Below are positions 8,898 through 16,855 of a stretch of 64,000 nucleotides of DNA, in pieces. A program made the translations under genes and the position numbers. Every line of letters begins with the position of its first letter. Position 1 is the stretch's first letter. A model generated the notes under the pieces. That model searched no databases, was not told the origin of the DNA, and worked only from the letters and a program-made list of their open reading frames with translations. The stretch is from Nitrosomonadales bacterium (lineage in GTDB: Bacteria; Pseudomonadota; Gammaproteobacteria; Burkholderiales; Gallionellaceae), in contig JAHFQZ010000001.1 of the NCBI GenBank assembly GCA_023259055.1, forward strand, positions 434,001 to 498,000, given 5' to 3'.

Positions 8898-10145
8898 TCA
8901 TGCAACCTTGTTGCGGCCGGATTCCTTGGCTGCATAAAGTGCCTTGTCGGCTGCGAAAATCAATTTCTCGACACTGTTATTGCCGGAAGCAGAGTAGCTG
9001 GCAACCCCGACAGAAATGGTGAATTTAACCATTTCCCCCTGTTGCAGCGGAACCTGGATGTCATTGACCGATGCCCGCAACCGTTCGGCTGTTTTCAACG
9101 CATTTTCAGCATTGGTTTCCGGTAGAAGGACGACGAATTCTTCGCCACCGAAACGCGCGGCGAAATCAATATCGCGCAACACCAGCAAAAAAACACCGGC
9201 CAACTTCTTGAGGACAATGTCTCCCGCCTGGTGCCCATATGTATCGTTCACCTTCTTGAAGAAATCAATGTCGACCATCAGCAGTGAGAGTTCGCTCCCA
9301 TAGCGTTTTGCGCGCGCCAGCTCCTGTTCCGCATGGATCATGAGGGTGCGCCGATTGGCAAGTCCGGTGAGCGCATCCGTGCTGGCCAGATGTTCAAGCT
9401 CCTGTTGCTGGGCGATGCGTCCGATTTCGCGCCTGCGGACAAAATTGTAGGTGCCGATTCCAGCCAGGCCCAGCAACCAGATGATGCCGTGGCTGATCGA
9501 GAGATCGCGAATGTCTCGCGCTTCAACATCGAACAGCGGTTTAAGTGGAACGATTGCGGAAATGCCGCCGCGTATGTCGCCTATCTTGTAGCCTTGGTGG
9601 GCGTGGCATTTCAGGCAAACCTCATCGACCGTAAAGGCGCGCATCACACGCAGTTGCTGAATCCCGTCGGTTTGCGTCACCTCCTTGACTTCCCTTTCGC
9701 CGCGTTCAAAGCGATTGAGCGCCATCTTCTCCCACTCATCCGGCGCATTGTTCGGGTTAATGGGTTTCAGGCTGGTTATATGCGCCGATTCCCCGAGTTC
9801 GCCTTTGTATAGAGACTGGGCTTCCCGCAACACATAGGCGGGATTCATCAACGTGAGTTTGTTGCCCGTTGTGGTCGCCACATCACGCTCCGGCATGAAG
9901 TGAAGGTAGGGGTTGGGAGGGGTTTGTTCAGTCGGGGAAACATAGACGCCGCCATGCGAAGCGACCCAGTCGCGGAAAGCGATGTCCTTGGTTATGGTGG
10001 TGATTGCGTTCTGGTAGGCAATATTCAGCGCCTCGCGACGGTGACCGTAGGCACCCCACGCAAGTGATACGATCACCACCAACGTCCACGCAAGCATGAC
10101 GAAAGCCGCCTGGCGGTATGTAGTTTTTAAGTGATTTCTTTGCAT
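8898..10145 (-). CDS. Diguanylate cyclase with haem-binding periplasmic sensor domain
   Basis: A predicted inner-membrane enzyme making cyclic di-GMP. TM1 (about residues 13-33) is followed by a periplasmic domain resembling DUF3365/Tll0287 with one c-type haem motif, CLKCH (177-181). TM2 (about 221-237) leads to a cytoplasmic GGDEF domain with active site GGEEF (333-337) and the inhibitory I-site RDID placed exactly five residues before it. The substrate and metal motif DIDFFKKVNDTYGH is intact, so the enzyme should be active and product-inhibited. The frame extends 12 codons upstream to a TTG, but the ATG at 10145 fits better with a TATAAT at 10192-10197 (TTGTCA lies 19 bases away). Haem suggests redox, oxygen or NO sensing; this is inference. 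Confidence 0.88.
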   Translation of the reverse strand: MQRNHLKTTYRQAAFVMLAWTLVVIVSLAWGAYGHRREALNIAYQNAITTITKDIAFRDWVASHGGVYVSPTEQTPPNPYLHFMPERDVATTTGNKLTLMNPAYVLREAQSLYKGELGESAHITSLKPINPNNAPDEWEKMALNRFERGEREVKEVTQTDGIQQLRVMRAFTVDEVCLKCHAHQGYKIGDIRGGISAIVPLKPLFDVEARDIRDLSISHGIIWLLGLAGIGTYNFVRRREIGRIAQQQELEHLASTDALTGLANRRTLMIHAEQELARAKRYGSELSLLMVDIDFFKKVNDTYGHQAGDIVLKKLAGVFLLVLRDIDFAARFGGEEFVVLLPETNAENALKTAERLRASVNDIQVPLQQGEMVKFTISVGVASYSASGNNSVEKLIFAADKALYAAKESGRNKVA

Positions 10146-10368
10146 TAGCAAATGATTAGAGGAATCTATATCGGGATACAAGAGCCTGAGTATTATATTG
10201 AGCTTTCCAAAATACTTGACAAATTTCTACGTCCCGCCATTGCCGTTGCCCTTCATTCTTCTTACAAAGAGAGTGATTTTGAACCTCAAATGTCGGGGTG
10301 TGGCACATTTACATAATTCACCAGTGTCCGCTATGGAGTGCCCAGATTTATCTTCTCGGCTTGAAATG
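10146..10368. other. Intergenic region upstream of the diguanylate cyclase
   Basis: About 220 bases between the cyclase start and the tRNA-Arg terminator. It holds the candidate cyclase promoter (minus strand, -10 at 10192-10197) and a plus-strand 54-codon open frame at 10152-10316 (MIRGIYIGIQ...SGCGTFT). The frame has no ribosome-binding site and no recognisable family, so it is not called as a gene. Confidence 0.4.
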
Positions 10369-10403
10369 AAAAAGGCTTACTACCCTTGAGAAATAAGCCT
10401 TTT
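10369..10403 (-). terminator. Terminator downstream of tRNA-Arg
   Basis: On the minus strand AAAAGGCTTA pairs with TAAGCCTTTTT around a 14-base loop, and the 3' arm ends in a T run. It lies 7 bases after the tRNA-Arg CCA end. Confidence 0.75.
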
Positions 10404-10410
10404 CTGGATG

Positions 10411-10487
10411 TGGCGCGCCCGACAGGAGTCGAACCTGTGACCCTTGGCTTCGGAAACCAATACTCTATCCAACTGAGCTACGGGCGC
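10411..10487 (-). tRNA. tRNA-Arg (CCG)
   Basis: A 77-nt cloverleaf reads on the minus strand. The acceptor GCGCCCG pairs with CGGGCGC, the D arm is TAGCTCAGTTGGATAGAG, and stem TTGGT/GCCAA closes loop TTCCGAA with anticodon CCG. The T arm holds TTCGACT, the discriminator is G and the CCA is encoded. It reads CGG arginine codons. Confidence 0.97.
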
Positions 10488-10596
10488 ATACTGAGAAGGC
10501 GCGCAGCATAACGGTTTTTGACCGGGCAGTCCACGCCACGCCACAACGAAAAAGTGCTATCTTGCCGCCTGCAATGATTTCTACCACACTCGAGCC

Positions 10597-11022
10597 ATGA
10601 CATTCAGCAATCCCGAGCCAGAACAAATTCGCCAGCTGTTGCAAAGCGTGCACAACATCGCCATGGTGGGCCTATCGCCGAATCAGTCGCGCCCCAGCTT
10701 TCACGTGGCAAGCGGCTTGCAGAGTTTGGGCTATCGAATCTTGCCGGTGCGCCCGATGGTTGACGAGGTGTTGGGTGAAAAAGCGTTTCCAAACTTGGAA
10801 AGCCTGCCCATACTGCCTGACATCGTGGATGTATTTCGTTCGCCAGAACATGTTCCCGCCATCGTGGAAAGCTGCATCAAACTTGGCATCAAGAACCTTT
10901 GGCTTCAGGATGGTATTGTTCATGAGGAGGCTGCGCAACGCGCCACGGAGGCAGGCATCACCGTGGTAATGGATCGCTGCATGTGGCGCGATGCGGTAAA
11001 GTTCGGCGCACATCCACCGTGA
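10597..11022 (+). CDS. CoA-binding domain protein (YccU family)
   Basis: A 141-residue single-domain protein with a Rossmann-type CoA-binding fold. The N-terminal NIAMVGLSPNQSRPSFHVASGLQ and the central GYRILPVRP are the nucleotide-binding signature of the YccU/CoA_binding_2 family. The C-terminal LWLQDGIVHEEAA...MDRCM is also conserved. The family is widespread and its substrate is unknown. It is the first gene of a plus-strand run followed 10 bases later by tag. Family assignment is firm; role is not known. Confidence 0.85.
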   Translation: MTFSNPEPEQIRQLLQSVHNIAMVGLSPNQSRPSFHVASGLQSLGYRILPVRPMVDEVLGEKAFPNLESLPILPDIVDVFRSPEHVPAIVESCIKLGIKNLWLQDGIVHEEAAQRATEAGITVVMDRCMWRDAVKFGAHPP

Positions 11023-11032
11023 GTGAGGCTTC

Positions 11033-11611
11033 ATGAATGAGCAGCGCTGCGCATGGGCAGGAGATGATACGCTTTACCGGCATTATCACGATACGGAATG
11101 GGGCGTTCCGCTGCATGATGACAGTCAGCTGTTCGAATTCCTTATTCTGGAAGGCGCGCAGGCTGGATTGAGCTGGATCACTATTCTGCGCAAGCGCAAC
11201 AATTATCGCGTCGCATTCGATGATTTCGACGCTGCACGCATTGCCGCTTATGATGCAAATAAAATAGAATCGCTGCTGGAGGATGCGGGTATCGTGCGCA
11301 ATCGTTTAAAAGTAGCTGCTGCGGTAACCAATGCACAAAAATTTCTCGCCGTACAGGATGAATTTGGCAGTTTTGACAAATTTATCTGGCAGTTCGTCGA
11401 AGGCAAGCCGATACAGAATAAGTGGCGCAGCCAGGAACATGTGCCAGCCAGCACGCCGGGGTCTGACACGATGAGCAAAGAATTAAAGCGGCGCGGATTC
11501 AAGTTCGTCGGAACAATGATTTGTTATGCCTACATGCAAGCGGTCGGCATGGTCAATGACCACACTGTGAATTGTTTTCGATATGCCGAATTGCTTGATG
11601 ATAAAGGATAA
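11033..11611 (+). CDS. tag: DNA-3-methyladenine glycosylase I
   Basis: Constitutive base-excision repair enzyme that removes 3-methyladenine from alkylated DNA. The 192-residue protein keeps the zinc ligands of the family: Cys6 and His19 at the N-terminus (CAWAG...YHDTEWG) and His177 and Cys181 at the C-terminus (NDHTVNCF). The catalytic-site segment LEGAQAGLSWITILRKR, holding the conserved glutamate, is intact. It lies 10 bases after the CoA-binding gene and 3 bases before dapF, so it probably shares their transcript. Confidence 0.95.
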   Translation: MNEQRCAWAGDDTLYRHYHDTEWGVPLHDDSQLFEFLILEGAQAGLSWITILRKRNNYRVAFDDFDAARIAAYDANKIESLLEDAGIVRNRLKVAAAVTNAQKFLAVQDEFGSFDKFIWQFVEGKPIQNKWRSQEHVPASTPGSDTMSKELKRRGFKFVGTMICYAYMQAVGMVNDHTVNCFRYAELLDDKG

Positions 11612-11614
11612 AGA

Positions 11615-12445
11615 ATGCTGTTGAAATTCACCAAAATGCACGGCGCCGGCAACGATTTTGTGATGCTTGACGGTGTACGCCAGCACATCGAACTTACCCC
11701 GGAACAATTGCGCCTGCTGGCCGACCGCCATTTTGGCGTTGGTTGCGACCAAATATTGATCGTCGAGAAATCCGTGAATAAAGAGGCTGATTTTCGCTAT
11801 CGTATCTTTAACTCGGACGGCGGCGAAGTGGAACAATGCGGCAATGGTGCGCGCTGTTTCATGCGTTTTGTGCATGAACAGAAACTTACCGCTAAACGCG
11901 AGATCATGGTGGAAACGCACTGCGGCCTGATCAGCCCGCGCCTCGAAATGGACGGGCGCGTGACGGTGAACATGGGCGCACCGATATTTGAACCGTCACG
12001 CATCCCATTCGACAGCGGTAGCTGCGCTGCAAGCGAACCTCTGGAAGTTGAGGGTAAAACGCTGCGCATCAGCGCGCTGTCGATGGGCAACCCGCATGCG
12101 GTACAAGTGGTGGATGATGTTGAAATGGCACCGGTGAGGGAATTGGGGCCGATCATCGAGCATCACCGCCGCTTCCCCAACCGCGTCAATGCCGGCTTCA
12201 TGCAAGTAATGGATCGTCATCACATCCGGCTGCGCGTGTTTGAACGAGGCGCGGGAGAAACCCTGTCTTGCGGTACTGGGGCTTGTGCAGCTGTCGTGGC
12301 AGGCATTCGGAGCGGATTACTCGACAGCCCGGTAAACGTTGCTACCCGTGGCGGCACGTTGAGTATTGCATGGAGTGGCGACGGCACAGCAGTCATGATG
12401 ACCGGCCCGGCGATCACGGTATTTTCGGGTGAGATAAACATTTAA
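11615..12445 (+). CDS. dapF: Diaminopimelate epimerase
   Basis: It converts LL- to meso-diaminopimelate, the precursor of lysine and of the peptidoglycan cross-link. The 276-residue protein has the two catalytic cysteines in their normal settings: Cys75 in EQCGNGARC and Cys219 in SCGTGACA. The N-terminus [14 protein letters not shown] is diagnostic. The gene is followed at 11 bases by a DUF484 gene and then xerC, an order conserved in proteobacteria. Confidence 0.97.
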   Translation: MLLKFTKMHGAGNDFVMLDGVRQHIELTPEQLRLLADRHFGVGCDQILIVEKSVNKEADFRYRIFNSDGGEVEQCGNGARCFMRFVHEQKLTAKREIMVETHCGLISPRLEMDGRVTVNMGAPIFEPSRIPFDSGSCAASEPLEVEGKTLRISALSMGNPHAVQVVDDVEMAPVRELGPIIEHHRRFPNRVNAGFMQVMDRHHIRLRVFERGAGETLSCGTGACAAVVAGIRSGLLDSPVNVATRGGTLSIAWSGDGTAVMMTGPAITVFSGEINI

Positions 12446-12456
12446 GGAATGGGCAC

Positions 12457-13083
12457 ATGAGAGCTGAAGAAGTCGCGCAATATTTGAAGGATCACCCGCT
12501 GTTCTTTGAGGATCATGTCGAAACTCTGGCGCAAATCAATCTGCCGCATCCGCACGGCGGACGCACGATTTCGCTGAGCGAACGACAACTGGTTGCGTTG
12601 CGCGAAAAAAACAAGCAGCTGGAAAAAAGCCTGAGCGAAATGCTGGCTCTCGCAAAGGATAACGATGCGCTGCAACACAAGCTGCATGAATTCGTCATTG
12701 CCCTGTTTGCCGGTCGCGACCTGAACTCCCTGCAGGAAATGATCCCGCATCTTTTGCGCGAAATCTTTGCGGTGCCGCACACCGCGCTGCGTCTTTGGCA
12801 GACCAACCCGCCCAGCGCGGAAGTGCTGGCGTTTACCGATACTCAGGCGCAACCGGTCTGCCTGCATCACGCCGCGCACGACACCGCCGGGTGGTTCGGT
12901 GAAAATGCAGCACAACTGAGCTCTTTCGCCTATCTGCCGCTGCACGCGGGCAGCGATACCATAGGTATGCTGGTGCTCGCCAGCGAAGACAAGCAACGCT
13001 TCTATCCGGGGATGGGCACGGTGTTTCTGCAACGCATCGCCGAAGCTTTGAGCAGTGCGCTGCATCCGTATCTAGACCATTAG
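12457..13083 (+). CDS. DUF484 family protein
   Basis: A 208-residue cytoplasmic protein of the DUF484 (YigA-like) family. The N-terminus AEEVAQYLKDHPLFFEDH and LPHPHGGRTISLSERQLVALREKN is typical. A coiled-coil linker (about residues 48-70) then leads to a GAF-like C-terminal domain. The family has no established function. Its fixed place between dapF and xerC (2 bases before xerC) suggests a shared transcript, but a link to recombination or cell wall synthesis is not shown. Confidence 0.85.
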   Translation: MRAEEVAQYLKDHPLFFEDHVETLAQINLPHPHGGRTISLSERQLVALREKNKQLEKSLSEMLALAKDNDALQHKLHEFVIALFAGRDLNSLQEMIPHLLREIFAVPHTALRLWQTNPPSAEVLAFTDTQAQPVCLHHAAHDTAGWFGENAAQLSSFAYLPLHAGSDTIGMLVLASEDKQRFYPGMGTVFLQRIAEALSSALHPYLDH

Positions 13084-13085
13084 CC

Positions 13086-13994
13086 ATGCCGGATGTAGCC
13101 ACGCTTAACCAAGAATATTTACAGGGTTATTTGGCATGGCTGCGCAACGAAAAGCAGTATTCCAAACTGACCTCGGAGAATTACGCGCGCGACCTTGGAC
13201 ACCTGTTCGATCTTTCCAAAAGTACGCCGATAGCCGATCTCAAGATTCATCAGATACGCCGCTTCATCGCGCAACTGCATAGCAAAGGCTTGGGAGGGCG
13301 TTCGCTGGCGCGCATGCTGTCGGCATGGCGCGGCTTTTTCACTTACCTGATGCGCGATCATGGCCTGACCGACAATCCCTGCGTCGGCCTGCGCGCACCC
13401 AAGTCTCCCAAGACGCTGCCGCAGGCCCTGTCGCCCGACGAGGCCGCACGCATGGTCGACCTGCCTGCAGATACGACGGAAGCGATTCGCGACAAGGCGA
13501 TGTTCGAATTGTTTTACTCCTCCGGCCTGCGCCTGGCCGAACTGGTTGATCTCGATCCACCACAACTCGACATGAGCGCAGGCGAAGTTCGTGTGACCGG
13601 CAAGGGCAGCAAGACCCGTATCGTGCCGCTCGGAAACTTTGCCATCGCGGCACTGCAAGCCTGGCTGGCGGTACGCGACCAGCTTGCCAAACCTGGCGAG
13701 ACTGCGCTGTTCGTGGGGCAGCGCGGCCAGCGCATCTCGCCGCGCGTGGTGCAGTTGCGCATGAAGCAATGGGGCATCAAGCAAGGCATCACCAGCAACG
13801 TGCATCCGCATTTGCTGCGCCACTCGTTCGCCACACATGTGCTGCAATCCAGCGGAGACTTACGCGCAGTGCAGGAAATGCTCGGCCATGCCAGCATCTC
13901 CACCACGCAGGTGTATACCCACCTCGATTTCCAATATCTCAGCAAAATTTACGACGCGGCCCATCCGCGCGCCAAGAAGAAAACCCAAGAATAA
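13086..13994 (+). CDS. xerC: Tyrosine recombinase XerC
   Basis: Together with XerD it resolves chromosome dimers at dif. The 302-residue protein has an N-terminal SAM-like core-binding domain (about 5-95). The catalytic set is complete: Arg149 (SGLRLAEL), Lys173 (TGKGSKTR), His242 and Arg245 (HLLRHSFATH), His268 (LGHAS) and nucleophile Tyr277 (TTQVYTHL). It is in the housekeeping dapF-DUF484-xerC context, which argues against a phage integrase. rlmI begins two bases after its stop. Confidence 0.95.
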   Translation: MPDVATLNQEYLQGYLAWLRNEKQYSKLTSENYARDLGHLFDLSKSTPIADLKIHQIRRFIAQLHSKGLGGRSLARMLSAWRGFFTYLMRDHGLTDNPCVGLRAPKSPKTLPQALSPDEAARMVDLPADTTEAIRDKAMFELFYSSGLRLAELVDLDPPQLDMSAGEVRVTGKGSKTRIVPLGNFAIAALQAWLAVRDQLAKPGETALFVGQRGQRISPRVVQLRMKQWGIKQGITSNVHPHLLRHSFATHVLQSSGDLRAVQEMLGHASISTTQVYTHLDFQYLSKIYDAAHPRAKKKTQE

Positions 13995-13996
13995 AT

Positions 13997-15379
13997 ATGA
14001 CCAACCATAAGCCCAGATCGCCATCCACGCCGCACCGCCCCTCGCAAGGCAACCGGGATTTTCGCAACAGAACCAAGCGCGATCATAAATCGCCTGATGA
14101 CCAGAAGAATAATCCGCGCGGTGCGCCGCAACTTCATGCAGGTGCCGCCACTGCGCCACCCTGCATCGTCCTCAAGGCAGGCCGCGAAAAATCCCTGCTG
14201 CGCCGCCACCCGTGGATTTTTTCCGGCGCGATCGAGCGCGTCGATGGCGCACCCGCCAGCGGCGACACACTGCCAGTACGAGATGCATCGGGAATTTTTC
14301 TCGCTTGGGCAGCGTACAACCCCGCTTCGCAAATCACCGCGCGCGTCTGGTCGTGGCGTGAAGAGGAAATCATCGACGCGGATTTTTTTCGCCGCCGCAT
14401 TGCTAATGCATTTGAGGCGAGACGCGCTCTGCTCCCATCAGGCGAAGTAGGGGCTGGGGGAGAGGGTGCGTCAACGGTGCAGAACACCGGCATGCGCCTC
14501 ATCCACGCCGAGTCGGACGGCCTGCCGGGATTGATCGTCGACCAATATGGTGATGTGCTGGTGATGCAGGTCGGCAGCGCGGGAGCGGAACGCTGGCGCG
14601 ACACCTGCGCCGATATTCTGCAAGAACTTTGCGATCCCGTGTGCATCTACGAACGCTCCGATTCCGACTCGCGCGGACTGGAAGGCCTGGAACTGCGCAA
14701 CGGCGTGCTGCGCGGGACGTTGCCGGAAAACGTGGAAGTGGTGGAGAACGGCCTGCGCTTCAAGGTGGATGTGGCAACAGGGCAAAAGACCGGCTTCTAT
14801 CTCGACCAGCGAAACAACCGCGCACTGACTGAATCGCTGGCTCGCGATAAGGACGTACTGAATTGTTTCTGCTACACCGGCGGCTTCTCGCTGTATGCGC
14901 TACGCGGCGGCGCGAAATCGGTGTTGTCGATAGATGCCTCGGGCGACGCGCTACGCATCGCTGAAGATAATTTATCGCGCAACAGCTTGGATGCAACCCG
15001 CGCCGAATGGATGGAAGCAGATGTGTTCCAGGTGTTGCGCAAACTGCGCGACCAAGGTCGCACCTTCGACCTCATCATTCTCGACCCGCCCAAGTTCGCG
15101 CCCACCGCCGCCTTCGCCGAAAAAGCCGCGCGCGGCTACAAAGACATCAACCTGCTTGGCTTCAAGCTGCTCAGGCCGGGCGGCCTGCTTTGCACCTACT
15201 CCTGCTCCGGCGGCATCAGCGAAGACCTGTTCCAGAAAATCATCGCCGGAGCCGCACTCGATGCCGGCGTGGATGCGCAGATCATTCATTATCTGCATGC
15301 CAGTGCAGATCATCCGGTGCGGCTTAGTTTTCCGGAGGGGGCGTATTTGAAAGGATTGGTACTTCGCCTGTGCGCCTGA
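13997..15379 (+). CDS. rlmI: 23S rRNA m5C1962 methyltransferase RlmI-like, with N-terminal extension and insertion
   Basis: SAM-dependent methyltransferase of the RlmI/YccW family: a PUA-like RNA-binding domain (LKAGREKSLLRRHPWIFSGAIERVDG) followed by a Rossmann methyltransferase domain with VLNCFCYTGGFSLYAL, ILDPPKF and YSCSGGI, where the last cysteine is in the catalytic position. With the ATG at 13997 the protein is 460 residues, about 60 longer than the usual 396. The excess is a basic, low-complexity N-terminal tail of about 55 residues (rich in R, K, N, P) and a 16-residue insertion at 145-160. The frame is open upstream inside xerC, but ATG 13997, 2 bases after xerC, is the natural start. 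A start nearer the PUA domain has no good Met. It converges on the rhodanese gene with 3 bases between stops. Confidence 0.88.
   Translation: MTNHKPRSPSTPHRPSQGNRDFRNRTKRDHKSPDDQKNNPRGAPQLHAGAATAPPCIVLKAGREKSLLRRHPWIFSGAIERVDGAPASGDTLPVRDASGIFLAWAAYNPASQITARVWSWREEEIIDADFFRRRIANAFEARRALLPSGEVGAGGEGASTVQNTGMRLIHAESDGLPGLIVDQYGDVLVMQVGSAGAERWRDTCADILQELCDPVCIYERSDSDSRGLEGLELRNGVLRGTLPENVEVVENGLRFKVDVATGQKTGFYLDQRNNRALTESLARDKDVLNCFCYTGGFSLYALRGGAKSVLSIDASGDALRIAEDNLSRNSLDATRAEWMEADVFQVLRKLRDQGRTFDLIILDPPKFAPTAAFAEKAARGYKDINLLGFKLLRPGGLLCTYSCSGGISEDLFQKIIAGAALDAGVDAQIIHYLHASADHPVRLSFPEGAYLKGLVLRLCA
14429..14476. repeat. Repeat-like insertion inside rlmI
   Basis: This G-rich stretch encodes LLPSGEVGAGGEGAST and has no counterpart, as I recall the family, between the DFFRRRI...R and GMRLIHAESDG segments of RlmI. 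Its reverse complement contains CCCTCTCCCCCAGCCCC, the look of a common dispersed intergenic repeat whose translations read like PSPSGRGAGGEGA. I infer an in-frame insertion of such a unit. Confidence 0.5.
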
Positions 15380-15382
15380 TAA

Positions 15383-15721
15383 CTAGGCAGCCAGCTGATA
15401 AGCCGGAAACCCACTCTGTACCCAGCCCATTATTCCGCCGCGCAGGTTGTAAACTTTGGAAAACCCCTGTTGCTGTAAAAACATGCAGGCTTGCGCCGAC
15501 CGCGCGCCACTGAGGCACACCATGACCAGCTTCTCGTCTCGCGAAAGTTCGTGGACTTTTGCAGGCAGCGTATGCAACGGAAGCGGTTCCGCCTTGGGTA
15601 CCGTGCCCATTGCGATCTCCTGCATCTGGCGCACATCGATCACGCGCAAACCTTGGGAAGCATCATTCACCCACTGAGCGAGTTCGGATGCATCAATTTC
15701 CATGATTGTATTGGTAGACAT
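15383..15721 (-). CDS. Single-domain rhodanese-like protein
   Basis: A 112-residue sulfurtransferase-fold protein, presumably cytoplasmic. The active-site loop CLSGARS begins at Cys69 and the DVRQMQEIAMGTVPKA segment is the CH2A-like region of the family. The substrate is unknown; the loop fits a thiosulfate or persulfide sulfurtransferase. Longer starts exist up to 15760 (MLICRHY...), but the family starts near STNTIMEIDASELAQW, so the ATG at 15721 is chosen with weak ribosome-site support. Its 3' end is 3 bases from the convergent rlmI stop. It could handle persulfides produced by sulfide oxidation (sqr is in the same window), but nothing here links them. Confidence 0.82.
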   Translation of the reverse strand: MSTNTIMEIDASELAQWVNDASQGLRVIDVRQMQEIAMGTVPKAEPLPLHTLPAKVHELSRDEKLVMVCLSGARSAQACMFLQQQGFSKVYNLRGGIMGWVQSGFPAYQLAA

Positions 15722-15878
15722 CTTTATGCCCATGAATAAGTAATGCCTGCATATTAGCATAATCTAATACTTAAGCAAGCTATCTATGCAGGGGTAGATT
15801 TGTGGTTTTCAGGTTGTCGGATTGCCGGGCTGCCTACCGGCGAAGTTGATTTGTTTTGGACAATCATGTTTCGATAGA

Positions 15879-15910
15879 CTGGTGAAACAACTAGCCATTC
15901 GGCTAAATCA
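15879..15910 (+). repeat. Hairpin-chain repeat, short copy D
   Basis: The core of the repeat family, CTGGTGAAAC followed by CTAGCCATTCGGCTAA, lies between the rhodanese start and the rlpA stop. It contains the hairpin TAGCC/GGCTA. It aligns with copy A at 3742 and with reverse-complemented copy B. Confidence 0.6.
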
Positions 15911-15929
15911 ATGAACTGAGGAAGGTGCG

Positions 15930-16844
15930 CTACGGCAAATTCACCATCGGTCTGAACCCCAGCGTTCTCCTCATGCTCTCCGCGCCTGCGCGCGCTTCAC
16001 TCTTGCTGCCATACGGACCGATATGCACGCGCACCAAGCCGTCTTTCACAGACATTTTGAACTGCTTGCCGAGGTCGCTGAGCTCGCTGCGCATACGCTC
16101 CATAAAGCTTTCCGCGCTCTGTTGCGACTTGAATGCGCCAAGTTGCAGATACACGCTGGTCTCGCTGGTTTCCAGCGGCGCCAGCGCGACAGGAGCCGCA
16201 GTGATGGGAGCGGGTGGAGGGGTGATTTCCGGCGGCTTGCTTTGCTCCGGCTCGCTGACAGCAATGGGCGTAGCGTTGACATTGGCGGCAAGGCTCTCCA
16301 CTTCTACTTCCGCGCTGCCGTTGTCGATGATGCCGAGTTTGTACGCAGCGGTATACGAAACATCGATCGCGCGCTCATGCAAAAACGGGCCTCTGTCATT
16401 GATGCGCACAATCACTGATTTTTGATTGGCAAGATTAGTCACTCGCGCATAACTGGGAATCGGCAAGGTGGGATGCGCGGCAGACATGGCATACATGTCA
16501 TAAATCTCGCCGCTGGAAGTGCGCTGGCCGTGGAATTTCTTCCCGTACCATGAGGCTGTACCGCGCTGTTTGAAATTACCTGTGGCAGTCAGCGGCTTGT
16601 AGGTCTTGCCCAGCGCAATGTAGGGGCGATTGGCATAGCGATGCAACGGTTCGCTTTTCGGTACGGCATCGGGTATCGCATCCATATCTATGCCTGTATC
16701 CGCACTCGGTCCGTCTCCGGCGAGGTAGCCTCCGCCACCAGGCGCGATGGAGACCTTGGCGGGTTCCGCCTTACGCTGCGGGGCGCTGCTACAAGCGGCG
16801 AGCGCCAAGGTTGCCAATATCAAAACTGCGATTTTCCTGCTCAT
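15930..16844 (-). CDS. rlpA: RlpA-like lipoprotein with double-psi barrel and SPOR domain
   Basis: Predicted outer-membrane lipoprotein and septal-ring peptidoglycan hydrolase (lytic transglycosylase acting on glycan lacking stem peptides). The signal peptide ends in lipobox LAAC (Cys18). The double-psi beta-barrel (about 90-190) contains GTASWYGKKFHGQRTSSGE and RINDRGPF, including the conserved catalytic-site Asp and His positions. A proline-rich linker precedes a C-terminal SPOR domain (about 225-304, VYLQLGAFKSQQSAE) that binds denuded glycan at the septum. The protein is 304 residues. It closes the elongation gene cluster but is separated from rodA by 244 bases of repeat sequence, so co-transcription is uncertain. 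Confidence 0.92.
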   Translation of the reverse strand: MSRKIAVLILATLALAACSSAPQRKAEPAKVSIAPGGGGYLAGDGPSADTGIDMDAIPDAVPKSEPLHRYANRPYIALGKTYKPLTATGNFKQRGTASWYGKKFHGQRTSSGEIYDMYAMSAAHPTLPIPSYARVTNLANQKSVIVRINDRGPFLHERAIDVSYTAAYKLGIIDNGSAEVEVESLAANVNATPIAVSEPEQSKPPEITPPPAPITAAPVALAPLETSETSVYLQLGAFKSQQSAESFMERMRSELSDLGKQFKMSVKDGLVRVHIGPYGSKSEARAGAESMRRTLGFRPMVNLP

Positions 16845-16855
16845 GCAATCTCCTA

